Below are positions 35,517 through 44,843 of a stretch of 64,000 bases of DNA, in pieces. The translations under genes and the position numbers were made by a program. The DNA is from Flaviflexus equikiangi (GTDB lineage: Bacteria > Actinomycetota > Actinomycetes > Actinomycetales > Actinomycetaceae): NCBI RefSeq assembly GCF_014069875.1, contig NZ_CP059676.1:1674001-1738000 (forward strand). Reading direction: 5' to 3'. The notes beneath the pieces were generated by a model. The model saw only the letters and a program-made list of their open reading frames with translations, had not been told where the DNA came from and made no database searches. Position 1 is the first letter of the stretch, and every line of letters begins with the position of its first letter.

Positions 35517-36436
35517 CAGAAGGCACGCACCGCGATTGCGTCGGCGAACTTGTTGAGGTTGTCTTCGTCTGCACTGAGGTAGAGCGATCCGTCGATGAGG
35601 GAGATCTCCATGACGTAGAACTCCTCCTCATCGTCTGGGCCGCCTCGGACGATGTCGACACGGTTGAACAGGAGCTGTTCGTCGCGCCCGCAGTAGTCCT
35701 TGATGTAGTGGTGGAGGGACTGGCGGATCCTCTCGCCCCATCGCCACTCCTGCTCGCTCGCCTGCGAGGAGTGTGCGATTTCTTCGTGCACCTGGTCGTT
35801 CGATTCGAAGCGGGGGTGCAGCATCGGCTCCTTCTCGACCTTGTAGGAGGCGAGTCCGTTCAGGTAGATGAGGGAGACTTCGCCGGAGCGGTCAACTTCC
35901 TCGTGGTATCGCTGCACCATGACGGAGCGGCCGCGCTCGAGGTGGTACATGGCGTCGTTGATGGCTCTCATGCGGGAGTTCGCGTCCGTGGACGTGTATC
36001 GTCCCGTGCCGCGTCCACCGGATGATACTGCGGGCTTCACGACGAAGTCACCGACGGCCGGGAAGCGGGTGTGCACCTGGTTGCGGGACAGATTCGCGGA
36101 CGGTTCGAGCCAGGTCGTGGCGATGGTCGGCATGCCGCGCTTGGCCAGCTCCTGGAGGTAATGCTTGTCCGTGTTCCATTCCATGACGCTCGGAGAGTTG
36201 AGGAGGCGCGGTACCGAGCGTGCCCAGGCGAGGAAGCCCTGCGGGTCTTTCGCGTAGTCGCGAACGTTACGAACGATCGCCGTGCCGGCGTTGGACCAGT
36301 CAACGTCGGGGTCGTTCCATACGGCGATGTGCGGCTCCATCCCCCTGGCGCGGAGCGCGTCGGGAAGCCCGGCTTCGTCGCTATCGAGCTCGGGGAAGGC
36401 CGCTGAGGTCACGAGGGTCACTATCGGATCAGACAC
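35513..36436 (-). CDS. ATP-grasp domain protein of unknown substrate
   Basis: A 307-residue ATP-grasp ligase-like protein. The N-terminal domain starts DPIVTLVTSAAFPELDSDE and contains SPSVMEWNTDKHYLQELAKRGMPTIATTW, where the bound-substrate lobe ends. ATP-binding motifs are FVVKPAVSSGGRGTGRY, MVQRYHEEVDRSGEVSLIYLNG and LLFNRVDIVRG...FYVMEISLIDGSLYL. The pattern resembles RimK/glutathione-synthetase-like proteins, which join an amino group to a carboxylate using ATP. GTG at 36436 is chosen because homology to the fold starts just after it and GGGAAG precedes it. The downstream overlapping lipoprotein suggests a cell-envelope link, but this is only context. Confidence 0.82.
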   Translation of the reverse strand: MSDPIVTLVTSAAFPELDSDEAGLPDALRARGMEPHIAVWNDPDVDWSNAGTAIVRNVRDYAKDPQGFLAWARSVPRLLNSPSVMEWNTDKHYLQELAKRGMPTIATTWLEPSANLSRNQVHTRFPAVGDFVVKPAVSSGGRGTGRYTSTDANSRMRAINDAMYHLERGRSVMVQRYHEEVDRSGEVSLIYLNGLASYKVEKEPMLHPRFESNDQVHEEIAHSSQASEQEWRWGERIRQSLHHYIKDYCGRDEQLLFNRVDIVRGGPDDEEEFYVMEISLIDGSLYLSADEDNLNKFADAIAVRAFW

Positions 36437-36578
36437 GCTTCCCACGGTACCCGAAAATGAGCAGACGTGGCCGCCTAATCCGACAAAGCACCCCGGTATA
36501 TCCCAAATCACACGTGGCGGGACGCGCCTTCTCGGCAACGCCCCGCCACGCGGCTCAAAACCCTATCGGCAACCCGCC

Positions 36579-38297
36579 TTATCCCCTGCCTGCAAGGGGT
36601 ACGATGTCGCCTGCTTCGATGCGGCGCTTGGAGGCGTCAGCGTCGTCGGTGAGCTGCTGGGCGTCGAGGATAGCCTGAGCTTGAGCGGTCCAGTTCGCGA
36701 CCTCGTTCTCGCGCGTGGCATCGTCCCATGCGAGCAGGTCACCCATGATCGCCGCGATCTGGGGAGCAGCCGCCTGTCCGCGATCCGGCTGTTCGAAGTC
36801 GAGCCTGATGCGGTGGAGGAGAACGTCTTCGAGATGAAGGGCACCTTCATGGGTGACCGCGAAGACGACCTCGGCCGCGAGATAGTCCGGTGCATGCTCG
36901 AGGGGCTGTGCCAGCGTCTCATCGCTGTCGATGAGGCTGAGCACGTCTGGCAGTTCCGACCCGTATCGGGAGAACAGGTGCTTGACTTGCGCCTGCGTCA
37001 GTCGATACTGCTGCGAGAGCGCGGGCAGGCGACGCTTGGCCGCCTCGAAGCCGTGTGCGCCCACGAGGGGCGTCGTCGCGGTGACGGACGGGTTGGATGC
37101 GGCTTTCGCTCCGAGGACATGGTCGACCGCATCCTCTGCCATCTGCCTGTACGTTGTCAGCTTGCCGCCGGCGATGACGGTGAGTCCCGGCTGCGGGGAC
37201 GTGACCGTGTGTTCGCGCGACACCTTGGTCGACTCTCCCGAGCCCTTGGTGCCGGGCTGGAGCAGCGGACGCAGACCCGCGTATGTGCCGATGATGTCGT
37301 CTCGAGTCAGCTTGTCTGCCAGGACCGAGTTCGCCTGCTCGAGCACGTAGTCGATATCGCGGGAGGTTGCGACGGGGGCGTCCCGCTGCTCGTGCCACGT
37401 CGTGTCGGTCGTGCCGATCACCCAGTAGCGCTCCCAGGGGATGATGAAGAGAACGGACTTCTCGGTGCGTAGGAAGACTCCCGTCTGCCCCTCGATCCTG
37501 TCCTTGGGGACGACGATATGGATGCCCTTGGAGGCGAGAACCTTGAGCCCGCCGTCGGAGCCTCCGAGAGATTCCGTCTCCTCTGTCCACACGCCCGTTG
37601 CGCCGATGATGTGCTTGGCGCGCACGGTGATCCTGTCACCGGTCTCGAGGTCGGTCACCACTGCCCCGACGACCGCGTTGCCTTCCGTGATGAACTCGGT
37701 CGCCTGGGCGCGGGATGCCGCGAGCGCGCCATAGCCCTGAGCGGTGCGCACGAGGTCGATGACGAGTCGAGCATCATCCACCCGAGCGTCGAAGAACCTG
37801 ATGCCGCCGATCAATGTTGTGGGGTCGAGGCTGGGCACCAGCTCCATGACGCCCTTGTGCCCATAGTGCTTCTGGATCGGGACTGATTTCCCGCCGATCA
37901 TCGCAAGCGCGTCGTACATGCCGACGCCGACTGCGGAGTAGGCGCGTTCGATGACACGCTGTTTGAGGGGCCACAGGAAGGGCTGTGCGGAGACGAGGTG
38001 GGGCGCTGTTGTCGTGAGCAGGGTGCCCCGCTCACGGAGGGCCTCCGCGACGAGCGGGAAGTCCAGCTGATAGAGGTAGCGCAGTCCGCCGTGGACGAGC
38101 TTGGAGGACCATTGTGAGGTTCCCGAGGCCCAGTCCCTCATGTCGATGATTCCGGTTTTGAGGCCACGGGTCGTGGCATCGAGCGCAACCCCGGCCCCGG
38201 TCACTCCCCCGCCGATGACGAGAACGTCGAGCTCCTCGTCTGCCATTGCCTCCAGTGCGTTCTGTCGTGATTCACGCGTCAGTGCGGTCTTCACCAT
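36579..38297 (-). CDS. glpD: Aerobic glycerol-3-phosphate dehydrogenase
   Basis: A 572-residue FAD-dependent enzyme that oxidises sn-glycerol 3-phosphate to dihydroxyacetone phosphate at the inner face of the membrane. The dinucleotide motif DVLVIGGGVTGAGVALDATTRG, SSKLVHGGLRYL, IIGATGVWTEE and ERYWVIGTTDT are diagnostic. A C-terminal DAO_C domain follows (HLFSRYGSELPDVL). ATG at 38297 has GGGAGG two bases upstream. The gene stands alone; other glp genes are not in the window. Confidence 0.95.
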   Translation of the reverse strand: MVKTALTRESRQNALEAMADEELDVLVIGGGVTGAGVALDATTRGLKTGIIDMRDWASGTSQWSSKLVHGGLRYLYQLDFPLVAEALRERGTLLTTTAPHLVSAQPFLWPLKQRVIERAYSAVGVGMYDALAMIGGKSVPIQKHYGHKGVMELVPSLDPTTLIGGIRFFDARVDDARLVIDLVRTAQGYGALAASRAQATEFITEGNAVVGAVVTDLETGDRITVRAKHIIGATGVWTEETESLGGSDGGLKVLASKGIHIVVPKDRIEGQTGVFLRTEKSVLFIIPWERYWVIGTTDTTWHEQRDAPVATSRDIDYVLEQANSVLADKLTRDDIIGTYAGLRPLLQPGTKGSGESTKVSREHTVTSPQPGLTVIAGGKLTTYRQMAEDAVDHVLGAKAASNPSVTATTPLVGAHGFEAAKRRLPALSQQYRLTQAQVKHLFSRYGSELPDVLSLIDSDETLAQPLEHAPDYLAAEVVFAVTHEGALHLEDVLLHRIRLDFEQPDRGQAAAPQIAAIMGDLLAWDDATRENEVANWTAQAQAILDAQQLTDDADASKRRIEAGDIVPLAGRG

Positions 38298-38493
38298 TTC
38301 CTCCCAAGATGTGTCCGAACAGGATGTGCGGTTTGTCCAGAATGCCCCCGTCTGCACTTTCGGTCAATAGCCGCGCACGAATGTGCAGGCTGATGGTGTC
38401 GTGGGTTACGTCAGTTCGTGATGCCATGGACCCGACGCGCGGGAGCAGGAGGAGAGGCTGTCATGATCGACAAGTATCCAGCCGGGAAAAGCA

Positions 38494-38519
38494 AAGATCC
38501 CGGCCGGAGCCGGGATCTT
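38494..38519 (-). terminator. Terminator downstream of tRNA-Lys
   Basis: Perfect 11-bp stem (AAGATCCCGGC with GCCGGGATCTT, arms 494-504 and 509-519 of the 38-kb block) and a 4-nt loop. On the minus strand it is followed by TTTGCTTTT, just after tRNA-Lys. Confidence 0.85.
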
Positions 38520-38525
38520 CATTTG

Positions 38526-38597
38526 TACACCGCCAGGGACTCGAACCCTGAACCCACTGATTAAGAGTCAGTTGCTCTACCATTGAGCTAGCGGTGC
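38526..38597 (-). tRNA. tRNA-Lys (anticodon CUU)
   Basis: Minus-strand cloverleaf with acceptor GCACCGC/GCGGTGT, D arm GCTC..GAGC, anticodon stem-loop ACTGA CTCTTAA TCAGT (anticodon CTT) and T arm CAGGG TTCGAGT CCCTG. CCA is not encoded. Confidence 0.94.
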
Positions 38598-38705
38598 GCG
38601 CAAGAAATAACGATACGCGGTGTTCAGGATTGACACAAATTCGAAGGCCCTCCTGCGGCTGTGAACTCGTGCACAGTGGGGGTTTGCCCGCGATAGGTCT
38701 GGGCG

Positions 38706-41399
38706 ATGTGGCACTCTGAAGGGGTGATTGAATCCCGTGCGCCTTTGAACGATGCCCTCGACGACCTTGCCGATCGCTTCGGCGACAATCCGCCGGCGGA
38801 CGATGTCTATGACGCTTTCCACGCGTGGGTGGAATCCACCGGGAAGGGTCTCTACCCGCACCAGGACGAGGCGCTGCTCGCGGCCCTCGAGGGCGATCAT
38901 CTCATCGTGTCGACGCCGACCGGGTCGGGGAAGTCCATGATCGCGATGGCGGCGCTGTTCGTGGCGCTGGCAGAGGGCAGGAGCGGCTACTACACGGCGC
39001 CTCTCAAAGCGCTCGTGTCGGAGAAGTTCTTCGATCTCATCGGCCTGTTCGGGGCGGCGAACGTGGGCATGGTGACGGGAGATTCGACGATCAACGCCGA
39101 CGCCCCGATCATCTGCTGTACGGCTGAGATCCTTGCGAACGTTGCACTGCGCGAAGGAGCTGGAGCCGATGCAGGGGTTGTCATCGCGGACGAGTTCCAC
39201 TTCTTCTCGGAGCCGGACCGCGGGTGGGCATGGCAGGTGCCTCTCCTCGAACTGACCAAGACGCAGCACGTTCTGCTGTCTGCCACTCTCGGCGACACGT
39301 CCGCATTCGTCACCGACCTGAGCACGCGCACCGGACGCTCCGTGTCAATCATCGACAACGCGGAACGTCCCGTCCCCCTGTCCTACCACTATTCTCTGGA
39401 ACCGGTGTCCGAGACGATCAAGGAGCTCGTGACGACCCATCGCGCGCCGGTCTATATCGTCCACTTCTCCCAGCTCGCGGCAGTATCTGCCGCAACCGAA
39501 CTGCAGTCTGTTGCAATCTCGACGAAAGAGCAGAAGGCCGCGATCGCGGACGAGATCGGCGACTTCCGGTTCGGTCCCGGTTTCGGCGCTGTTCTCTCGA
39601 AGCTGCTCCGCTCCGGCATCGGCGTGCACCACGCCGGCATGCTCCCCCGCTACCGGCGCCTCGTCGAACGTCTCGCCCAACAGGGACTGCTGCGCGTGAT
39701 CTGCGGGACGGACACCCTCGGGGTGGGCATCAACGTCCCGATCCGCACCGTCCTCCTGACTTCCCTCGCCAAGTTCGACGGCGAGAAGCAGAGGCAGCTC
39801 ACGGCACGCGAGTTCCACCAGATCGCAGGCCGCGCGGGGCGGGCAGGCTTCGACACGACTGGGGACGTCGTCGTCCAGGCCCCAGAACACGAGATCGACA
39901 ATGCGAAGGCGGAGGCGAAAGCCGCTGAACGCAAGAAGAAGTACGTGAAGAAGAAGCCGCCCGAGGGCCAGGTGAACTGGACGCGTTCCACGTTCGAGCG
40001 CCTGATCGCCGCCCAGCCCGAGACGCTCGAATCCCGCATGAGGATCTCCCACGCGATGATGCTTCAGCTCCTCGACCGCCCGGGCGATCCTGTCGCCACG
40101 ATCTACCGTCTCCTGACCGACAACTACGAACCGAAGAAAGCGTCGAATCCGCTTCTGCGCAAGGCAGTCGAGATCTATGTGTCGCTGCGGGCCGCCGGCG
40201 TCATCATCCACCACGATCGCGACTGGCGTGCCGACCATCCGAACCGGCCCGCCATCGAACTCGCCCGGGAGGTTCCCGATGATTTCGCGCTCAACGCACC
40301 CCTGTCCCCCTTCGCGCTCGCCGCGCTCGACCTCCTCAACCGCGACTCCCCCGAGTATGCTCTCGATGTCGTCTCCATCATCGAGGCTGTGCAGGAAGAC
40401 CCGCGTCCCATACTCATGGCCCAGCGCAGGCAGGAACGCGACCGAGCCATGAGCGCCATGAAGGCGGAGGGCCTCGAATACAATGAGCGGATGGTGCGTC
40501 TCGACGAGATCACGTGGCCGACCCCGCTCGCCGAGCTGCTGACACCAGCGCTCGAGATGTATCGCCAGACCAACCCCTGGGTGTCCGAGTACGAGCTCTC
40601 CCCCAAGTCCGTCGTGCGGCACATGGTCGAGCACTCGATGACGTTCTCCGATCTCATCTCGCGCTACGATGCGGCGCGCAGCGAGGGCATTGTCCTGCGC
40701 TATCTCACCGACACGTACAAGGCGCTGCGCCAGATCGTTCCCGCCGATGCTCTGACGGATGAGCTGTCCGACATCATCACCTGGCTGGGAGAGCTCGTCC
40801 GCTCCGTCGACTCCTCCCTCATCGCAGAATGGGAGGCGCTCGCGGACGGTGTCCTCGACGACGCCGAGATCATGGAGCATACGACCATCCCCCAGGGCGG
40901 AACAGAGCTCGCCTTCGGCGCGCGAGCTGATGGCACGGTTCCCATCACCGCGAATCGTCACGCATTCCGCACGCGGGTGAGGAACTGGCTGTGGCGCTAC
41001 GTCGAAGCCGCAGCCGATGAAGATCCAGAACGCCTGGCACACATGTCCACTCCCGTGTTCATGGAACAGCCGGAACCGCTCGATGCTGAGCGGTGGAATG
41101 ACTTCCTCGACGACTACTTCGAGACGCATGAGTGGCTCGGTGCTGATACGAACTCTCGAGGCGCCCACTTCGTGACCTTCGTCGAGTCCCCCACAGCGGC
41201 GGACTTTCTCGACGTGGGGCTGGATGACGAGAGGGCCCACGATGCTGCCGAGGGCTCGATGTGGCTCGTACGGCAGGTGCTCGACGATGGTGAGGAGTCA
41301 AGGGACACGGAGATCGTCGCCGTGGTCGACCTCAAGGAGAGTGCACGCACCGACGAGCTCGTCGCGCAGCTGATCCGGATCGGAGCGGTCAATGATTAG
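38706..41399 (+). CDS. Ski2-like DEAD/DEAH-box helicase with DUF3516
   Basis: An 897-residue superfamily 2 helicase. The N-terminal ATPase has a Q-like HQDEALLAAL, Walker A VSTPTGSGKSMIA, motif II ADEFHFFSE, motif III LLSATLGD, and a second RecA domain with LRVICGTDTLGVGINVPIRTVL and HQIAGRAGRAGFDT. A basic insert KAAERKKKYVKKKPPEGQ follows, then the DUF3516 region found in actinobacterial homologues. Such proteins are thought to act on RNA, but their targets are not known. ATG at 38706 is used; GTG at 38724 is possible. It overlaps the next gene by eight bases. Confidence 0.9.
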   Translation: MWHSEGVIESRAPLNDALDDLADRFGDNPPADDVYDAFHAWVESTGKGLYPHQDEALLAALEGDHLIVSTPTGSGKSMIAMAALFVALAEGRSGYYTAPLKALVSEKFFDLIGLFGAANVGMVTGDSTINADAPIICCTAEILANVALREGAGADAGVVIADEFHFFSEPDRGWAWQVPLLELTKTQHVLLSATLGDTSAFVTDLSTRTGRSVSIIDNAERPVPLSYHYSLEPVSETIKELVTTHRAPVYIVHFSQLAAVSAATELQSVAISTKEQKAAIADEIGDFRFGPGFGAVLSKLLRSGIGVHHAGMLPRYRRLVERLAQQGLLRVICGTDTLGVGINVPIRTVLLTSLAKFDGEKQRQLTAREFHQIAGRAGRAGFDTTGDVVVQAPEHEIDNAKAEAKAAERKKKYVKKKPPEGQVNWTRSTFERLIAAQPETLESRMRISHAMMLQLLDRPGDPVATIYRLLTDNYEPKKASNPLLRKAVEIYVSLRAAGVIIHHDRDWRADHPNRPAIELAREVPDDFALNAPLSPFALAALDLLNRDSPEYALDVVSIIEAVQEDPRPILMAQRRQERDRAMSAMKAEGLEYNERMVRLDEITWPTPLAELLTPALEMYRQTNPWVSEYELSPKSVVRHMVEHSMTFSDLISRYDAARSEGIVLRYLTDTYKALRQIVPADALTDELSDIITWLGELVRSVDSSLIAEWEALADGVLDDAEIMEHTTIPQGGTELAFGARADGTVPITANRHAFRTRVRNWLWRYVEAAADEDPERLAHMSTPVFMEQPEPLDAERWNDFLDDYFETHEWLGADTNSRGAHFVTFVESPTAADFLDVGLDDERAHDAAEGSMWLVRQVLDDGEESRDTEIVAVVDLKESARTDELVAQLIRIGAVND

Positions 41400-42063
41400 G
41401 GATCGCTACCGCGCCCTCGAGGAGAGCGTGCGCATGGCGTCCGGCGGGCGGACACGGGTTCTCCTCGCCGTCAAGCACCAGCCCCCGCAGGCTGTTCTTG
41501 AGGCTCTCATGGCCGGGGCGACCCTGCTCGGCCACAACATCATCCAGCAGCTCTCGAGCTCGGAGGAGGCCCTCGCGGAGCTCGCGGCACCCCCGCACGA
41601 TACGCATGTCATCGGGCACGTCCAATCGAACAAGGCACGCGCCGCGGTCACCTATGCCGGCACGATCCAGACGGTCGACTCGCTGAAGACCGCACGCCGA
41701 CTCTCAACGGTCTGCCGTGACCTGTCGCTCGAACGCGGCATCATGATCCAGGTGAACTCCTCCGGCGCACAGTCCCAGTTCGGCCTGGATCCGGCAGACG
41801 TACCAGCTCTCGCGGACCAGATTCGGGCACTCCCCGGACTTACCCTCACCGGCCTCATGACGATCGGCGCGAACACGGACGACATTGCCGCCGTGCGAGC
41901 ATCGTTCGCCACAATCCACAAGCTCTCCGATCAGCTACGCGCGGAGGGACACGACTGCCGTGAACTCTCGATGGGGATGAGCAATGACTGGCAGATCGCC
42001 GTGGACGAGGGCTCGACCATGATCAGGGTCGGTCGGCAGGTGTTCGGAGAACGGCCCGCGTGA
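41392..42063 (+). CDS. YggS/PLPBP-family pyridoxal phosphate homeostasis protein
   Basis: A 223-residue single-domain PLP-binding protein that keeps free PLP in balance and has no known catalytic activity. The PLP lysine is K28 (RVLLAVKHQPP). HVIGHVQSNKARAA, TVDSLKTARRL, the C-terminal GLMTIGAN, and ELSMGMSNDWQIAVDEGSTMIRVGRQVFGER are diagnostic. The start overlaps the helicase stop and has GGAGC upstream. It runs convergently toward cimA, with 29 bp between. Confidence 0.92.
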   Translation: MIRDRYRALEESVRMASGGRTRVLLAVKHQPPQAVLEALMAGATLLGHNIIQQLSSSEEALAELAAPPHDTHVIGHVQSNKARAAVTYAGTIQTVDSLKTARRLSTVCRDLSLERGIMIQVNSSGAQSQFGLDPADVPALADQIRALPGLTLTGLMTIGANTDDIAAVRASFATIHKLSDQLRAEGHDCRELSMGMSNDWQIAVDEGSTMIRVGRQVFGERPA

Positions 42064-42092
42064 CCGGTTGGCGGGCCTCCGCCCGCCGCCCG

Positions 42093-43691
42093 TCATCGCT
42101 TCGGAACGCCAGCCTTGAACAGCCCGTAGGCATACCCGTCTGTCAATGCTTCCCACGAGGCGTCGATGACATCGCGTCCCACGCCGACCGTCGCCCACGA
42201 TCCGTGAGGTGACGACATGGAGATGATGACCCGGGTCGTCGCGCGCGTGGCGGCCGATGCGTCGAGAATACGAACCTTGAAGTCCGTCAGCTCGCACACG
42301 TCCAGCTCCGGATAGACCGGGGCCAGGGCCCCGCGAAGCGCCTGGTCGAGAGCATCGACAGGGCCAACGCCCTCACCGACCGTCACAGCACGACCACGGC
42401 CCGTCCTGACCTTGACGACCGCCTCGGCGACGTTCGACTCGGACGAGCTTCCCGAGAGGTGGGTCGACCACGATTCGATCTCGAAGAACGACATTCTTTC
42501 GCCCGTCGCGATCTCCCGGATGAGGAGCTCGACAGACGCATCCGTCGCATCGTACGTATAGCCCTGTGCCTCCGCCTGCTTGATCCGCTTCGTCACCTCG
42601 GAGAGGACATCCGGTCGCTGGGACAGATCCAGGCCGACCTCGCGGGCCTTCAGCTCGATCGACGCCCTCCCCGCCATGTCAGACACGATCATGCGCATGT
42701 CGTTGCCGACACGGGCAGGATCGATGTGCTGGTAGAGGTCAGCATCGACTCGGATGGCAGAGGCGTGGAGGCCCGCCTTGTGGGCGAACGCGGACACTCC
42801 CGTATAGGGCTGACGACCGTAGGGTGCGATATTGACGATCTCTGCCACGGCGTGGGAGATGTGAGTGTGCTCGGCAAGCTGCTGTTCAGTCACAACTTTC
42901 CGATCTGTTTTGAGCTGCAGGTTCGCGATCGCCGTCAGGATGTTCGCGTTGCCGGTGCGCTCCCCGTAGCCGTTGACGGTGCCCTGGATGTGGGATGCTC
43001 CCGCAGCGACAGCCGCAAGAGTATTCGCGACCGCGAGCTCACCATCATTGTGGGCATGAATGCCGATCGTGGCCGACAGTCCGCGTTCGGCCAGGTGGTC
43101 GATGAGCTCCGCAACCCTGGACTGGACCTCGCCCGGCAGCGAACCACCGTTCGTGTCGCACGGAATGATGGTGCTGGCGCCGGCACGGACCGCCGTCTCG
43201 GCCACCGAAAAGGTGTAGTCCCGGTCCACCACGGCACCGTCGAAGAAGTGCTCGAGATCGACCATGACCTCCCGGCCATGGGAGAGGAGATAGGCCACGG
43301 TGTCCTCGACCATGGCCAGGTTCTCTTCTTCCGTTGTCCGCAGCGCCTTGTGGACGTGGCGCACATCGGACTTCGCGACAAGCGTGATGATCGGCGCCTG
43401 CGAATCGAGCAGCGCCTGCACCTGCTGATCATCGCCGACATCGACATTCGCCTTCCGTGTCGAGCCGAATGCCGCGAGGCGGGCCCGCGTCAGCGTACCC
43501 TCCGCGGTGGCCATACGGAAGAACTCCGTGTCTCTCGGGATGGCTCCCGGCCAGCCGCCCTCGATGATGTCAGCCCCATAGTCCTCGAGCAGAGGGAGAA
43601 GGGTGAGCTTGTCCGCGACGGACAGGTTCATGCCCTCCTGCTGGGCACCGTCGCGCAGGGTCGTGTCATAGACGACGAGATCGCTGCTCAT
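42093..43691 (-). CDS. cimA: (R)-citramalate synthase
   Basis: A 532-residue enzyme that condenses pyruvate with acetyl-CoA, the first step of the threonine-independent route to isoleucine. The HMGL-like barrel starts LVVYDTTLRDGAQQEGM with the catalytic R-D, and shows HAHNDGELAVANTLAAV and NGYGERTGNANI. FAHKAGLHASAIRVD follows. A LeuA-type regulatory dimer domain fills the C-terminus, suggesting feedback control by isoleucine. Length and motifs favour CimA over 2-isopropylmalate synthase. The ATG overlaps the ilvE stop (ATGA), making it the last gene of the ilv operon. Confidence 0.92.
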   Translation of the reverse strand: MSSDLVVYDTTLRDGAQQEGMNLSVADKLTLLPLLEDYGADIIEGGWPGAIPRDTEFFRMATAEGTLTRARLAAFGSTRKANVDVGDDQQVQALLDSQAPIITLVAKSDVRHVHKALRTTEEENLAMVEDTVAYLLSHGREVMVDLEHFFDGAVVDRDYTFSVAETAVRAGASTIIPCDTNGGSLPGEVQSRVAELIDHLAERGLSATIGIHAHNDGELAVANTLAAVAAGASHIQGTVNGYGERTGNANILTAIANLQLKTDRKVVTEQQLAEHTHISHAVAEIVNIAPYGRQPYTGVSAFAHKAGLHASAIRVDADLYQHIDPARVGNDMRMIVSDMAGRASIELKAREVGLDLSQRPDVLSEVTKRIKQAEAQGYTYDATDASVELLIREIATGERMSFFEIESWSTHLSGSSSESNVAEAVVKVRTGRGRAVTVGEGVGPVDALDQALRGALAPVYPELDVCELTDFKVRILDASAATRATTRVIISMSSPHGSWATVGVGRDVIDASWEALTDGYAYGLFKAGVPKR

Positions 43692-44824
43692 GCGGACAGC
43701 TTGTAGGTCCAGTGGTACGGGTCCGGCTCGTGTCCGAGCTGGATGGCCGTCACCTGGTCGTAGATCGACTTCGTCACGGTCGTCCCATCAACCCTCACGT
43801 CGAAGCCGGGGCCTGCGATGCGGCCGATGGGAGTGACGACAGCGGCAGTGCCGCAGGCGAACACCTCGGCCACGCGCCCCGACTCGATGTCGGAGATGAG
43901 GTCCTCCAAGCGAATGGTCTCCTCGCGCACCGTCACCGCTCTGTCCCGGAGCAGGCGGAGGATGGCGCCGCGAGTGCCGCCCTCGAGAATGTTCCCCGTC
44001 AGCGCCGGGGTGGAGACGGATCCGTCCTCGTAGACGACGAAGACGTTCATGCCGCCCAGCTCGTCGATGTTCTCGTTGTTGACGGCATCGAGGAAGCAGA
44101 CCTCGTCGAACCCCTCATCGTGAGCTTCGAGCTTGGGGACGAGGGAGGACGCATAGTTTCCTCCGCACTTCGCCGCACCGGTGCCCCCTGGGCCCGCCCG
44201 GTGGTAGTCGGGTGAGACCCAGATGGAGATGGGCTGGAAGCCGTTGACGAAATAAGGGCCCGATGGGGATGCGATGCAGAGGTAGTCGAAGCGGCGTGCG
44301 GAGCGCACCCCGAGGAACGGCTCCGTCGCGATCGTGAAGGGGCGCAGGTAGAGCGATGATCCCGGCGCCGATGGCACCCACTCCGCATCGGTGCGCACGA
44401 GGCCGACGATGGAGGCGAGGAAGTCCTCGACCGGCAGCTCCGGTATCGCGAGACGGTGGGCGGAGGCGTTGAGCCTGTGCGCGTTATAGCTCGGCCTGAA
44501 CGTCCATATCGACCCGTCGTCGTGGCGGTAGGCTTTGAGGCCCTCGAAGATCTCCTGCCCGTAGTGCAGGACTGCGGAGGCAGGGTCGAGCGTGAGCGGG
44601 CCGTAGGGCTCGATCGTCTTCGAATGCCATCCCTTGCCGGTCTCGTACACAGCATGCGCCATGTGATCCGTGAAGTCGACGCCGAAGCTGAGACGGTTGA
44701 ACACATCCTCCCGATGTTCCGGGGAGGCCGGGTTGGGGTTGGGGTGGATATCCCACCTGTTCGCAACCTCGTCGGCGGTGGGCAGCGGCAGCGCCGCGGC
44801 CTGCTCGAGTGCAGAAACCTGCAT
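43688..44824 (-). CDS. ilvE: Branched-chain amino acid aminotransferase
   Basis: A 378-residue PLP enzyme (fold type IV) for the last step of Ile, Val and Leu synthesis. Motifs are SFGVDFTDHMAHAVYETGKGWH, LHYGQEIFEGLKAYR, LYLRPFTIATEPFLGV and the catalytic lysine in GAAKCGGNYASSL, followed by DELGGMNVFVVYEDG and EVFACGTAAVVTPIG. It belongs to the longer BCAT group found in actinobacteria. ATG at 44824 starts the domain; the longer open frame upstream reads through leuB and is not coding. Confidence 0.95.
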   Translation of the reverse strand: MQVSALEQAAALPLPTADEVANRWDIHPNPNPASPEHREDVFNRLSFGVDFTDHMAHAVYETGKGWHSKTIEPYGPLTLDPASAVLHYGQEIFEGLKAYRHDDGSIWTFRPSYNAHRLNASAHRLAIPELPVEDFLASIVGLVRTDAEWVPSAPGSSLYLRPFTIATEPFLGVRSARRFDYLCIASPSGPYFVNGFQPISIWVSPDYHRAGPGGTGAAKCGGNYASSLVPKLEAHDEGFDEVCFLDAVNNENIDELGGMNVFVVYEDGSVSTPALTGNILEGGTRGAILRLLRDRAVTVREETIRLEDLISDIESGRVAEVFACGTAAVVTPIGRIAGPGFDVRVDGTTVTKSIYDQVTAIQLGHEPDPYHWTYKLSA

Positions 44825-44843
44825 GATCTTTCTTCTTCCTTGA

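Noticed and set aside
39345-41240. A 631-residue minus-strand frame opposite the helicase gene
   Set aside because: It mirrors the high-GC codon pattern of the helicase on the other strand and has no start signal or domain.
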